Positions 1 through 9,779 are shown, counted from the stretch's first letter. The stretch is DNA of 64,000 nucleotides from Microbacterium salitolerans (GCF_019720895.1 NZ_JAHKSH010000005.1:310001-374000); one strand, 5' to 3'. Notes: a model not told the origin generated them from the letters alone. Made by a program: numbers and translations.

Positions 1-785
1 ACGTACAGGAAGAACGTCTGGTTGATGGCGTGCTTGTGGGGACCGGACTCGATGTGGATGCCGTTCTCAAGGAAGATGTCGGCGGCCTTGAGGATGTCCT
101 CGCGGGTGTCGGGCGCGAACGCGATGTGGTGCAGGCGGTTGCCGTGCTTGGTCCAATCGTCGCTGTAGACAATGTCGTACGACTTGAGCCCGAAGTGGAA
201 CCACCAGGCGGCGAACTTCCCGTTGTCGAGCCGGATCCGCTCGCTCTCGCGCATGCCCAGCGCATCGCGCAGGAAGGCGCCGTTGGCCTCGACGTCCTTG
301 CCGAGGAAGTTGATGTGATCGAGACGACGCGCGTTGACGCCGCGCCCCGGGAACATCGACGCCTGGTTCTTGAGGGCGGGCCGGTCGTCCTCGCCTGCGA
401 CATAGCGCTCGGTCTCGTAGTAGATGCCGAGCTCGTGGCCGTCGGGATCACGGAAGAGATAGGTGGGTCCGGTCCCGACCTCGCCGTCAGTCCAGCCGGA
501 CCCGAGCCCCGTCTGCTCGATCGCGGCGACGCGGCGCTCGAGGGCCTCTTGGCTGGAGGCGCGCACGTTCGTCCGGCCGACGCCGGCGGCGTCCTTCTTC
601 GCCGTGAGCTTGATCGTGTAGAGCTCATACTCGTCCCACGTGCGCAGGTACACGCTGTCGCCCTCCTCGGCGACGACGCGCATTGCGAGCAGGTCGCGGA
701 AGAAGAACAGACTCTCGTCGAACTTCGGAGTGAACAGCTCGACGTTGCCCAGGTGCGCGACGTCGAATGAGGTGTAATCGGTCAT
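1..785 (-). CDS. Type I (VOC-fold) extradiol ring-cleavage dioxygenase, 3'-truncated by window edge
   Basis: Catechol 2,3-dioxygenase-like enzyme that would open a dihydroxylated aromatic ring using Fe(II) and O2. About 261 residues are visible; the family is usually near 300, so the C-terminus with the third metal ligand (Glu) lies outside the window. Two tandem VOC modules are seen. The two expected histidine ligands are visible in LDHINF (about residue 155) and LHHIAF (about residue 219). The start has a GAGAGGA Shine-Dalgarno six bases upstream. It lies 23 bp after the tautomerase gene and ends the visible operon. The family is clear; the substrate (gallate, 3-O-methylgallate, protocatechuate or a catechol) is inferred only from neighbours. 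Confidence 0.85.
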   Translation of the reverse strand, partial: MTDYTSFDVAHLGNVELFTPKFDESLFFFRDLLAMRVVAEEGDSVYLRTWDEYELYTIKLTAKKDAAGVGRTNVRASSQEALERRVAAIEQTGLGSGWTDGEVGTGPTYLFRDPDGHELGIYYETERYVAGEDDRPALKNQASMFPGRGVNARRLDHINFLGKDVEANGAFLRDALGMRESERIRLDNGKFAAWWFHFGLKSYDIVYSDDWTKHGNRLHHIAFAPDTREDILKAADIFLENGIHIESGPHKHAINQTFFLY

Positions 786-808
786 GGTGGGTCCTCTCTG
801 ACTCAGGC

Positions 809-1885
809 TCAGGTGCGGGGGCGCGGGAAGACCGCGCCCTCGAAGATCTTGCGTGCGGTGCGCAGCGCGGCCGCGCGGGTGAGGGTCCAGCCGTCCTCGG
901 CCTGGTCGACGACGACCTCGACGGCGAAGCGCCCGGTGGGGTGCTCCAGGGCGAACGGATCCCCGGAGCCGGGCGGCGACACGAGATCGTGCGCGACGGT
1001 TCCCTCGGGGATCAGTCCCGCGGCGGCAGAGATCGCTCCGAGCACGCCGATCGACGTGTGCACCCGGTGCGGGATGAAGCTGCGCGTGGCGATGGCGCCA
1101 CCCTGGACCGGCGCCGATGCGAGCACCATCTTCGGCATGGTCGCGTCGGCGACGTCGCCGAGACCCATCGCACGACCGGCGGCGAGACGGATCCGTTCGA
1201 CGCGCGCGGTGAGGGTCGCGTCGGATTCGAGCTCCTCGGGGCTCTCGTCGCCCGTCACGCCGAGATCGTCGGCGCGCAGGATCACCGTGGGCATGCCGCC
1301 GTCGACGCACGTCGCACGCGTGCCGGCGAGCGTGTCGACGAGGTTCCCCGTGGGGAAGAGCCCACCGGTCGACGATCCGGCGACCTCCTCGAAGTCGAGC
1401 GGGATCGCGCCCGCCGTCCCCGGCACGCCGTCGATCGCGAGGTCGCCGTCGTAGTCGACGGATCCGCCGGGCGTCGCGACGGTCGCCGTGCAGATGGATC
1501 CGGTGTTGCGCAGGCGGATCCGCACGGACGTCGTCTCTCCGGCGACGGACACGAGACCGCGCTCGATCGCGAAGGGGCCGACCCCCGCGAGGATGTTGCC
1601 GCAGTTCTGGCGGTCGCTCACGACCGCCTGGTCGACGACGACCTGCAGGAACAGGTAGTCGACGTCGACGCCCGACTCCTCGGAGGGCGCGACCACCGCG
1701 ACCTTCGACGTCAGCGGGTGCCCGCCCCCGAGCCCGTCGATCTGCCGCGGATCCGGAGACCCCATGACGCGCAGCAGCAGGTCGTCACGCTCGCCGGGGT
1801 CGGCGGGCAGGTCGCTGGCGAGGAAGTACGCTCCCTTCGACGTGCCCCCGCGGAGGAGCATGCACGGCAGCCCGGCGGCGGTCAT
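809..1885 (-). CDS. galD: PrpF-family isomerase, probable 4-oxalomesaconate tautomerase
   Basis: 358 residues, normal for PrpF/GalD proteins, which have a diaminopimelate-epimerase-like fold. Family signatures seen are the N-terminal MLLRGGTSKG, the Cys-containing NCGNILAGVGPFA and GGMPTVILRADDLG. GalD interconverts keto and enol forms of 4-oxalomesaconate in gallate and protocatechuate 4,5-cleavage. The chosen ATG overlaps the stop of the upstream aldolase gene by 4 bp (ATGA), indicating translational coupling; an open frame continues upstream but lies inside the aldolase gene. Some PrpF proteins isomerise aconitate instead, but the adjacent GalB- and GalC-type genes favour the aromatic role. 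Confidence 0.82.
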   Translation of the reverse strand: MTAAGLPCMLLRGGTSKGAYFLASDLPADPGERDDLLLRVMGSPDPRQIDGLGGGHPLTSKVAVVAPSEESGVDVDYLFLQVVVDQAVVSDRQNCGNILAGVGPFAIERGLVSVAGETTSVRIRLRNTGSICTATVATPGGSVDYDGDLAIDGVPGTAGAIPLDFEEVAGSSTGGLFPTGNLVDTLAGTRATCVDGGMPTVILRADDLGVTGDESPEELESDATLTARVERIRLAAGRAMGLGDVADATMPKMVLASAPVQGGAIATRSFIPHRVHTSIGVLGAISAAAGLIPEGTVAHDLVSPPGSGDPFALEHPTGRFAVEVVVDQAEDGWTLTRAAALRTARKIFEGAVFPRPRT

Positions 1886-2598
1886 CGCGCGTCGAACTCC
1901 TCTTGCGCGATGTAGCGCACGCCGAGCTCGTCGAGAAGCGGGCGCAGCCCCTTGCGGTCGAGGCTGAGCTCGGTGCCGGATCCGTACGCCTCCCGGTCGG
2001 CGGCCTCCTTCGCCTCGCGCTTCTCCGACGCGGCGATCGTGGCGTCGACCTCGTCGATCGGCACGCAGCACACGCCGTCGTCGTCCGCGATGACGACGTC
2101 CCCGGGGCGCACCACCATGCCGTCGACGACGACGGGAACGTTGACGGACCCTGCGGTCGCCTTGACCGTGCCCTGCGCGTGGACGCCGTGCGACCAGGCG
2201 GGGAAGCCCATCTCGCGCAGATCCGCGGTGTCGCGCACGCCCGTGGTCGTGACGACGCCGCGCACCCCTCGGCGTTTCAGCGCCGTCGCGAAGAGGTCGC
2301 CGAAGGCGCCGTCGGTCGACGGCGACGTCGTCTGGACGACGAGGAGGTCGCCCTCCCGGCACTGCTCGATCGCGGCGTGGATCATCAGGTTGTCTCCGGG
2401 CCAGGCGAGAACCGTGACCGCGGATCCCGCGACGCGCGCGCCCTGCTGCACCGGACGGATCCCGGGACCCGCGAGGCCTCGCCGCCCCATCGCCTCGTGC
2501 GCCGTCGCGACGCCGAACTCGGCGAGGCGGTCGACGGCGAGGGGATCCGGGCGGCGGATGTCGGTCACGACGACGCCGCGCCGGCCGAACTCGCCCAT
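1882..2598 (-). CDS. galC: RraA-like 4-carboxy-4-hydroxy-2-oxoadipate aldolase
   Basis: 238-residue RraA-fold protein. GalC/LigK-type members are metal-dependent aldolases that split 4-carboxy-4-hydroxy-2-oxoadipate into pyruvate and oxaloacetate, the last step of gallate/protocatechuate meta-cleavage. The typical fold signature GDLFATALKRRGVRG followed by TGVRD, with the conserved Arg-Asp pair, is present near residues 100-125, and the DGMVVRPGDVVIADDDGV block follows. It overlaps the hydratase stop by 1 bp and the tautomerase start by 4 bp, so the three form a tight operon. RNase-inhibitor RraA proteins are shorter (about 160 residues), which argues against that role. Confidence 0.82.
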   Translation of the reverse strand: MGEFGRRGVVVTDIRRPDPLAVDRLAEFGVATAHEAMGRRGLAGPGIRPVQQGARVAGSAVTVLAWPGDNLMIHAAIEQCREGDLLVVQTTSPSTDGAFGDLFATALKRRGVRGVVTTTGVRDTADLREMGFPAWSHGVHAQGTVKATAGSVNVPVVVDGMVVRPGDVVIADDDGVCCVPIDEVDATIAASEKREAKEAADREAYGSGTELSLDRKGLRPLLDELGVRYIAQEEFDAR

Positions 2599-3353
2599 CA
2601 GACGAGCTCCGACGTGACCTGCGGGTAGTACCGCATGTAGGCCTCGCCCATCGTGTCGTGCGGGAGACCGAGGTTCGGGCCGGCGTTGCGGCGCACCTGC
2701 ACGCCGCGGCGGATCGCGAGCTGCGTGTAGTACTCCCACATGTGGGTCTGCGCGGGCAGGCACTCCATCGCGGCGCGCTTCCGCTCGAACGCGGGCGTGA
2801 TATCGAGGAGGACGTTCGGCTTGAAGTCGCACTGCTCGGGCTGGTGCGGCTCGAAGAAGAACACGGGCGGGGCGCCGATGATCTCGTCCTTCGTCGGATA
2901 CGAGCCGTCGGAGTTCGCGACGCCGATCGCCTGCGCCAGCACGCGCGCCTGCAGCGCCATGCGCGCGGCGGTCGGGTGATCGCCGTTGTACGGGTCCGCG
3001 AGGGGATGCGTCAGGACGACCGTCGGCTGCACGCGCCGCATGACGTCGACCAGCTGCTGAACGGTCTCGTGGGATTCGACGAGCGGGTAGTCCCCCACGT
3101 CGAGGAACTCGATGTCGGCTCCGAGCGCCTGGGCGGCCGCGGTCGCCTCGGCACGACGGATCTGCTTGATCTCGTCGAGCGGCTTGCCGGCGAGCCACTG
3201 GCTGGCGGACTCACCCCGCTCCCCGTACGAGAGGCAGACGACGGTCGCCTTCTCGCCTCGCAGGGAGGCGGAGGCGATGGCGCCGCCGGCCCGCCAGACG
3301 AAGTCGCCCGCGTGGGCGCTGACGACGAGGAGGGAGGGCTGCGTGTCGGACAT
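2598..3353 (-). CDS. galB: PIG-L/LmbE-family zinc enzyme, probable 4-oxalomesaconate hydratase
   Basis: 251-residue PIG-L-superfamily protein. GalB of this superfamily hydrates 4-oxalomesaconate to 4-carboxy-4-hydroxy-2-oxoadipate. The zinc motif is seen as SAHAGDF near residue 12 (family AHPDD-like, with His and Asp kept), and the later metal histidine is in THPLADPYNGDHP. The start at 3353 gives the expected N-terminus SLLVVSAHAGDF; an in-frame ATG at 3470 would add 39 residues crossing the divergent promoter region and is less likely. First gene of the minus-strand operon. A deacetylase function is possible for the superfamily, but the GalC and GalD neighbours make the hydratase role most likely. 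Confidence 0.78.
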   Translation of the reverse strand: MSDTQPSLLVVSAHAGDFVWRAGGAIASASLRGEKATVVCLSYGERGESASQWLAGKPLDEIKQIRRAEATAAAQALGADIEFLDVGDYPLVESHETVQQLVDVMRRVQPTVVLTHPLADPYNGDHPTAARMALQARVLAQAIGVANSDGSYPTKDEIIGAPPVFFFEPHQPEQCDFKPNVLLDITPAFERKRAAMECLPAQTHMWEYYTQLAIRRGVQVRRNAGPNLGLPHDTMGEAYMRYYPQVTSELV

Positions 3354-3376
3354 GACGCAAGTCAAACAGCCCCCTG

Positions 3377-3404
3377 TTGCATTGGTCAAGGTTTTGTCTA
3401 CAAT
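3377..3404 (+). promoter_or_regulatory. Candidate promoter of the O-demethylase gene
   Basis: TTGCAT (3377-3382) and TACAAT (3399-3404) are separated by 16 bp, a good match to the housekeeping consensus. A 10-bp palindrome, TTGTCTACAA (3394-3403), overlaps the -10 element and is a plausible operator for the divergent catabolic genes. The predicted leader before the ATG at 3497 is about 85 nt. Confidence 0.45.
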
Positions 3405-3436
3405 TCTGGCGACGATCGGTTTCCCTACCCAGATAG

Positions 3437-4900
<1,464 letters not shown>

Positions 4901-4917
4901 GCCGCGCGAGCGCGCAT

Positions 4918-4970
4918 CGGGTTCCGATCCGGCCCCGGATCGGAACCCGGCGCGGTCGAACGACCGCGCC
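4918..4970 (+). terminator. Two back-to-back perfect hairpins between demethylase and MBL genes
   Basis: Hairpin 1 has 14-bp arms at 4918-4931 and 4936-4949 with loop gccc. Hairpin 2 has 10-bp arms at 4949-4958 and 4961-4970, more realistically 8 bp with a 6-nt loop. There is no T-run, as is common for actinobacterial terminators. Could be a terminator, an attenuator or an mRNA-stabilising element. Confidence 0.55.
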
Positions 4971-5010
4971 GGAAGACCAGGGCACATCTCAATGACGAGA
5001 GGACTCTCCC

Positions 5011-6174
5011 ATGCCTGACCACCACGACACCCCACGCGGGCTGTCACGCCGACAGCTCATGACCGCAGCCGGCGTCACGACCGTCGCGGGACTCGCGACC
5101 GCCGCCACGACCGGGGCGGCCGCCGCGCCGGCACCCGTCCGCACCCAGCGCCCCATCAACCGCGGCGGAGCCAGCCTCGTCCTGTTGGGAACGGCGGGCG
5201 GCCCGACCGTCTACCGCGACCGCTCCGGCATCTCGTCGGCCGTCGTCGTCGGCGACGCCTTCTACGTCGTCGATCTCGGCCATGGCGCCATCGGCAAGAT
5301 GGCCGAAGCCCGGCTGAGCACGACGACCGGCCCGTCGGCGCGGCCGCTCGACGGCCTCGCCGGTGTGTTCCTCACCCACATGCACTCGGATCACCTCGCG
5401 GAGTTCTCGTCGCTGATCATCAACGGCATCTGGAACGGCATCACCGATCCCGCCGCGCCCGTGCCGATCTACGGCCCCGGCGATCGCGGCGGCCTTCCGC
5501 CCGTGCTCGGCGACCGCGAGGAGCCGCCCCTCATCGCGCCGGCCGACCCGACGCCCGGGACGGTGACGATGACCCAGCGCGCCATCGAGGGCTTCGCGCA
5601 GGATCTCAACGAGCGCACGCGCGGAAGCGGCGGCGCCGACCCGCGAGCCGTGTTCGCACCGCACGACATCGCGCTGCCGAGCGGCGTCGACGCCCCGGTC
5701 GATCACGCCCCGATGCCGCGCATCAGCCCGTTCCTCGTCCACGAGGACTCGCGCGTGCGCGTCACGGCCACGCTCGTCGAGCACTCGCCCGTGTTCCCGG
5801 CGTTCGCGTTCCGCTTCGACACCGACCACGGATCCGTCACCATCTCCGGAGACACCGCACCGTCCGAGAACCTCATCGAGCTCGCGCGGGACACCGACGT
5901 GCTCGCGCACGAGGTGATCGACCGGGAGTGGGCGGAGGCGCGCTTCCCCGAGCCGCGGACGCCCGCACAGCAGGCGACGCTGACGCACCTGATCGAGGCG
6001 CATACGACGATCGAGGACGTCGGCGCCGTCGCGGAAGCGGCGGGAGCCGGCACGCTCGTCCTGCATCACCTCGTGCCGGGCGACGGCGCGACACCGCAGT
6101 ACCGGCGCGCCGGCAAGGGGTTCAGCGGACGCCTGGTGGTCGCCCGCGACCTCGACGTCGTACCTCTCGGCTGA
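5011..6174 (+). CDS. Tat-exported metallo-beta-lactamase-fold hydrolase
   Basis: 387 residues. The N-terminus SRRQLMTAAG followed by a hydrophobic stretch ending in AAAAPAP is a twin-arginine signal, so the mature enzyme is exported folded. The MBL zinc motif THMHSDHLAEF (HxHxDH) lies near residue 125; further metal ligands are plausible in ISGDTAPSE and at VLHHLVPGD near the C-terminus. The layout resembles arylsulfatase/RNase Z-like MBL hydrolases. GAGAGGA is 7 bp before the ATG. It sits between the O-demethylase and the ABC importer, so an extracellular hydrolysis step (ester, lactone or sulfate) in the same pathway is conceivable but unproven. Confidence 0.78.
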   Translation: MPDHHDTPRGLSRRQLMTAAGVTTVAGLATAATTGAAAAPAPVRTQRPINRGGASLVLLGTAGGPTVYRDRSGISSAVVVGDAFYVVDLGHGAIGKMAEARLSTTTGPSARPLDGLAGVFLTHMHSDHLAEFSSLIINGIWNGITDPAAPVPIYGPGDRGGLPPVLGDREEPPLIAPADPTPGTVTMTQRAIEGFAQDLNERTRGSGGADPRAVFAPHDIALPSGVDAPVDHAPMPRISPFLVHEDSRVRVTATLVEHSPVFPAFAFRFDTDHGSVTISGDTAPSENLIELARDTDVLAHEVIDREWAEARFPEPRTPAQQATLTHLIEAHTTIEDVGAVAEAAGAGTLVLHHLVPGDGATPQYRRAGKGFSGRLVVARDLDVVPLG

Positions 6175-6188
6175 CGCTAACCGCCCCC

Positions 6189-6224
6189 GCGCCCCGCGAG
6201 ACACCACGTGGTCTCGCGGGGCGC
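6189..6224 (+). terminator. Rho-independent-type hairpin after the MBL gene
   Basis: 14-bp perfect stem (6189-6202 with 6211-6224) and an 8-nt loop, starting 14 bp after the stop at 6174. No T-tail. Confidence 0.65.
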
Positions 6225-6266
6225 ATCCGTGAGATGACGGCATGGTCACGATTTGCCACAAAATTG

Positions 6267-6295
6267 TTGACATTACCAACGTGGCCGGATGTACT
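6267..6295 (+). promoter_or_regulatory. Candidate promoter of the Liv-type ABC operon
   Basis: TTGACA (6267-6272), 17-bp spacer, TGTACT (6290-6295). A GTTG/CAAC inverted repeat (6266-6269 and 6277-6280) overlaps the -35 element and may bind a regulator. Confidence 0.5.
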
Positions 6296-6362
6296 CTCTG
6301 GCAGAGGGATCCGCGACCCGAGCGGATCCACCCGCACGATGGCGTGTTCTGAGGACTGAACG

Positions 6363-7145
6363 ATGGCGACACACCTGGCGCTGACCGACGTCAACCTCCG
6401 GTTCGGAGGGGTGACAGTGCTGACCGACGTGACGTTCGAGGCCGAGCCGGGGAAGATCCTCGGACTCGTCGGACCGAACGGCGCCGGCAAGACCTCCCTG
6501 TTCAACTGCATCAGCGGGCACTACCGCCCGACCTCGGGGTCGATCCGCTTCGACGACGACGAGATCGCCGGGTCTCCTCCGTCGCAGCTCAACCGGCGCG
6601 GGCTCGCGCGCACTTTCCAGCACCCCGCGCTGCAGCTCAATCACACCGTGCTCGAGAACGTCATGCTCGGCGGCCACACCCGACTCCCGGGCGGCCCCCT
6701 CGCGTGGTCGCTGCGGATCCCCCCGACCGGCCGTCGCGAACGCGAGACACGCGACGAGGCCCTCGCCCTCCTCGAGGAGCAGGGGCTCGGGTGGGCCGCG
6801 AACTCCCGCGCCGACGAGCTGTCCCACGGTCTCCACAAGAGCGTCGAGCTGTGCCGTGCACGCATGTCGCGCCCCTCGCTGCTCCTTCTCGACGAACCGG
6901 CGGCCGGCCTGTCGCAGGGAGAGGTCGATCAGCTCATCCGCACCGTGCGCCGCCTCGCCGCCGAGAACGACATGACCATCATCGTCGTCGAGCACAACAT
7001 GACCCTCATCGCCGAGCTGACCGACCGCGTCATCGTCCTCGACCACGGCAGCAAGCTGATGGAGGGGACCGCGGCCGAGGCGCAGGCCGACCCGCGGGTG
7101 ATCGAGGCATATCTCGGAACGGAGGCCGCTGATGACGCTGCTTGA
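6363..7145 (+). CDS. Branched-chain amino-acid-type ABC transporter ATPase (LivG-like)
   Basis: 260-residue nucleotide-binding subunit of a HAAT-family importer. Walker A GPNGAGKT is near residue 40 and Walker B LLLLDEPAAGLS near 175, with a switch His in VVEHNM. The signature is degenerate, LSHGLHKSVELCRARM, where family members usually have LSYGQQK or LSGGQ. First gene of a five-gene transporter operon and overlapping the next ATPase by 14 bp. In this context the likely cargo is an aromatic acid rather than leucine. Confidence 0.88.
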   Translation: MATHLALTDVNLRFGGVTVLTDVTFEAEPGKILGLVGPNGAGKTSLFNCISGHYRPTSGSIRFDDDEIAGSPPSQLNRRGLARTFQHPALQLNHTVLENVMLGGHTRLPGGPLAWSLRIPPTGRRERETRDEALALLEEQGLGWAANSRADELSHGLHKSVELCRARMSRPSLLLLDEPAAGLSQGEVDQLIRTVRRLAAENDMTIIVVEHNMTLIAELTDRVIVLDHGSKLMEGTAAEAQADPRVIEAYLGTEAADDAA

Positions 7146-7842
7146 ACTCACCGACGTCACGGCCGCCTACGGCCGCGTGAAGGTGCTCGAGGGCGTCTCG
7201 CTCTCGGTGCCGGAGGGCGGAGCGGTCGGGATCCTCGGGGCGAACGGTGCAGGCAAGACCACCACGCTCCGCGCGATCAGCGGAACCGTGAACGTCGGCG
7301 GGCGGATCACCTTCGCCGGGACCGACATCACGTCGCTCGGCCCCGAGAAGACGGCCGCGCTCGGCATCGCGCACGTGCCGGAGGGCCGCGGCACGCTTCC
7401 GAACCTCACAGTGCGCGAGAACCTGCTCGTCGGGGCGTATCTGCGGCGCGACCGGAATGCGCTCGGCGACGACATCGACTTCCTGCTCGATCTGTTCCCG
7501 AACCTCGCCCAGCGCATCTCCCAGAACGCGTCCGCGCTGTCCGGAGGCGAGCAGCAGATGCTCGCCGTCGCTCGCGCCTTCATGGCGAAGCCGACGCTGC
7601 TCGTGCTCGACGAGCCTTCCCTCGGCCTCGCGCCCTCCACCGCGAAGGACGTCTACGACGCCATCGAGCGCCTCCGCGGCGAGTCCGGCATCGCGATGCT
7701 CGTCGTCGAGCAGAACGCGAACCTCGCGTTCCGCGTCGTCGACTCCGCCACGGTGCTCGAGACGGGGCGCAGCGTCCTCAGCGGCACGACGGAGGAGCTC
7801 AAGGGACGCGACGAGATCCGCAAGGCGTACCTGGGAGGCTGA
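7132..7842 (+). CDS. Branched-chain amino-acid-type ABC transporter ATPase (LivF-like)
   Basis: 236-residue second ATPase. Walker A GANGAGKT, a canonical signature ALSGGEQQML, Walker B LLVLDEPSLGLAP and switch VVEQNA are all present. Its fully canonical signature contrasts with the degenerate one in the partner ATPase, suggesting asymmetric ATP sites. It overlaps the partner gene by 14 bp; the permease gene starts one base after its stop codon. Confidence 0.9.
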   Translation: MTLLELTDVTAAYGRVKVLEGVSLSVPEGGAVGILGANGAGKTTTLRAISGTVNVGGRITFAGTDITSLGPEKTAALGIAHVPEGRGTLPNLTVRENLLVGAYLRRDRNALGDDIDFLLDLFPNLAQRISQNASALSGGEQQMLAVARAFMAKPTLLVLDEPSLGLAPSTAKDVYDAIERLRGESGIAMLVVEQNANLAFRVVDSATVLETGRSVLSGTTEELKGRDEIRKAYLGG

Positions 7843-7843
7843 C

Positions 7844-8725
7844 ATGGGAACATTCATCCAGCTCGTCGTCGACGGCCTCGCCATGGGGGCGATCTACGCG
7901 GCCCTCGGCCTCGCGATCGTGCTCGTCAACCAGTCGACGGGAATGATCAACTTCGCGCAGGGCGGCATGGCCGTCCTGTCGGCCTACTTCGCATTCGGCT
8001 TCGTCGGACTCGGTCTGCCGATCTACGTCGCGGTCCTGCTCGCCGTCCTCGCAGGATTCGTGCTCGGCGCGCTCGTCGAACGCTTCCTCATCCGGCGCTT
8101 CGAGGGCGGGGATCCCGACACCGCGATCGTCGTGACGGTGGGCCTCCTCACGCTCCTCACCGGCATCTCGGGCTGGCTCTGGTCCTACAACAACCTGCGC
8201 CTCCCGTGGCTGTTCCCCAACGAGTCCTTCTCGTTCCTCGGGGCGACGGTGAGCTGGCGGTCGCTCGGCACGTTCCTCGTGATCATCGCGATCATGGGTC
8301 TGCTGCAGGTGCTGTTCCGTCGCACGAAGCTCGGCCTGGCGCTGCGCGCCGTCGCCGACAACCCGGCCTCGGCGGCGCTCTCGGGGATCCCCGTGGGTCG
8401 CCTGCTCATGGTCGGCTGGGGGCTCGCCGCCGCGCTCGGCGCCGTCGCCGGATCCCTCATCGCGCCGCGCCTGTCGCTCACTCCGGGCATGCTCGACAAC
8501 ATCCTGGTCTACGCGCTGGCTGCCGTCATCCTCGGCGGCCTCTCGAGCCCCTTCGGCGTCGTCGTCGCGGCGCTGATCATCGGCGTGCTCGAGAACCTCG
8601 CGGCCGTCTACATTCCGGCCATCGGCCACGATCTGAAGATCGCCGTGCCGTTCATCCTGCTGTTCATCGTGCTGCTCGTGAGGCCGCAGGGCCTGTTCGG
8701 GCGCAAGACCGTGGTGCGAGTGTGA
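7844..8725 (+). CDS. Branched-chain amino-acid-type ABC permease (LivH-like)
   Basis: 293 residues, about eight hydrophobic segments. The N-terminal part GAIYAALGLAIVLVNQSTGMINFAQGGMA carries the family hallmark (GxxYAL...NFAQGxxAMLGAY), and the GLxxRAVADNPASAALSGI loop that contacts the ATPase is near residue 165. The start ATG lies one base after the LivF stop; an open frame further upstream is inside livF and is rejected. Confidence 0.9.
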   Translation: MGTFIQLVVDGLAMGAIYAALGLAIVLVNQSTGMINFAQGGMAVLSAYFAFGFVGLGLPIYVAVLLAVLAGFVLGALVERFLIRRFEGGDPDTAIVVTVGLLTLLTGISGWLWSYNNLRLPWLFPNESFSFLGATVSWRSLGTFLVIIAIMGLLQVLFRRTKLGLALRAVADNPASAALSGIPVGRLLMVGWGLAAALGAVAGSLIAPRLSLTPGMLDNILVYALAAVILGGLSSPFGVVVAALIIGVLENLAAVYIPAIGHDLKIAVPFILLFIVLLVRPQGLFGRKTVVRV

Positions 8726-8732
8726 GGCCTTC

Positions 8733-9779
8733 ATGACTCCGAACCTGTCGGCGACCGACCTCACGGCGCCCCTGACCACGCGCCCCGCGAACCCGCGGCG
8801 GCGATGGTGGCTCCTGGCGATCGGCGTCGCCATCGCGATCGCCCTCGTCGTCGCCCCGCTGGTGATGGCCGTCGAGACGAACCAGATGCTCGCGCGCATC
8901 GGCGTCTTCGCCGTCGCGGTGCTCGGGCTCAACGTCGTCATGGGCTACACCGGCCAGGTGTCGCTGGGCCAGATCTTCTTCGTCGGCTTCGGCGCCTACG
9001 TCACGGCGTACGGCGTGGAGCACGAGTGGCCGATCGTCCTGACGTTCATCGCCGCCTTCGTGCTGCCGGGCGTCACGGGACTCATCATCGCGTTCGCCGC
9101 CGCCCGCCTCGGCGGGCTCGGTCTCGCCATGGTCACGATCGCGCTGCCGATCATCGGCGTGCCGCTCGCGAAGCGGCTCTCGGATGTCACGGGCGGATCG
9201 CAGGGCATCTCGGCGCGCTTCTCCGGCGCCCCCGAGTGGTCGGGGCTCGCCGACGACCAGTGGCAGTACTACATCGTGCTCGCCATCTCGGCGGCCGTCT
9301 TCGCGCTCGTCGCCAACTTCACGCGGGGCAAGTTCGGCCGCGCGCTCGCGATCGTCAAGGAGAACGAGAACGTCGCGAAGTCGATGGGCATCTCGCCCTA
9401 CCGCTACAAGGTGATGGCGTTCACGATCGCCGCCCTCATCGGCGGTGTCGCCGGCTTCCTGTACATGGTCGTCATCCAGTACACGAGCCCCGAGACCCTC
9501 GCGTTCCACCACTCCATCAGCCTGCTCGCCGCCATGGTCGTCGGCGGGGCCGCGAGCATCGTCGGTTCCCTCCTCGGCGGCATGTACTACGTGTTCGTCC
9601 CGAGCTTCACCAACGAGCTCGCCCCGACGCTCACCGCGCTGATCCAAGGCGCGATCCTCCTTCTCGTGCTGTTCGTCCTCCCGGGCGGACTCGCGAGCAT
9701 CCCGCACCGCATCCGCCGGCTCCTCCGACGCCAGCGCGCCGTCAGCGCGCCCAGCGGAGATCCGGCACCCTCAGATTGA
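8733..9779 (+). CDS. Branched-chain amino-acid-type ABC permease (LivM-like)
   Basis: 348-residue membrane protein with a cytoplasmic N-terminal tail of about 25 residues, then about ten hydrophobic segments. GYTGQVSLGQIFFVGFGAY (about residues 70-90) is the LivM hallmark, and GRALAIVKENENVAKSMGI is the ATPase-contact loop. It follows the LivH-like gene by 7 bp. No substrate can be assigned from the permease. Confidence 0.9.
   Translation: MTPNLSATDLTAPLTTRPANPRRRWWLLAIGVAIAIALVVAPLVMAVETNQMLARIGVFAVAVLGLNVVMGYTGQVSLGQIFFVGFGAYVTAYGVEHEWPIVLTFIAAFVLPGVTGLIIAFAAARLGGLGLAMVTIALPIIGVPLAKRLSDVTGGSQGISARFSGAPEWSGLADDQWQYYIVLAISAAVFALVANFTRGKFGRALAIVKENENVAKSMGISPYRYKVMAFTIAALIGGVAGFLYMVVIQYTSPETLAFHHSISLLAAMVVGGAASIVGSLLGGMYYVFVPSFTNELAPTLTALIQGAILLLVLFVLPGGLASIPHRIRRLLRRQRAVSAPSGDPAPSD

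Noticed and set aside
30-770. Plus-strand open frame opposite the dioxygenase gene
   Set aside because: It is an antisense shadow produced by high-GC codon use; the minus-strand frame encodes a clear two-module VOC enzyme with metal ligands.
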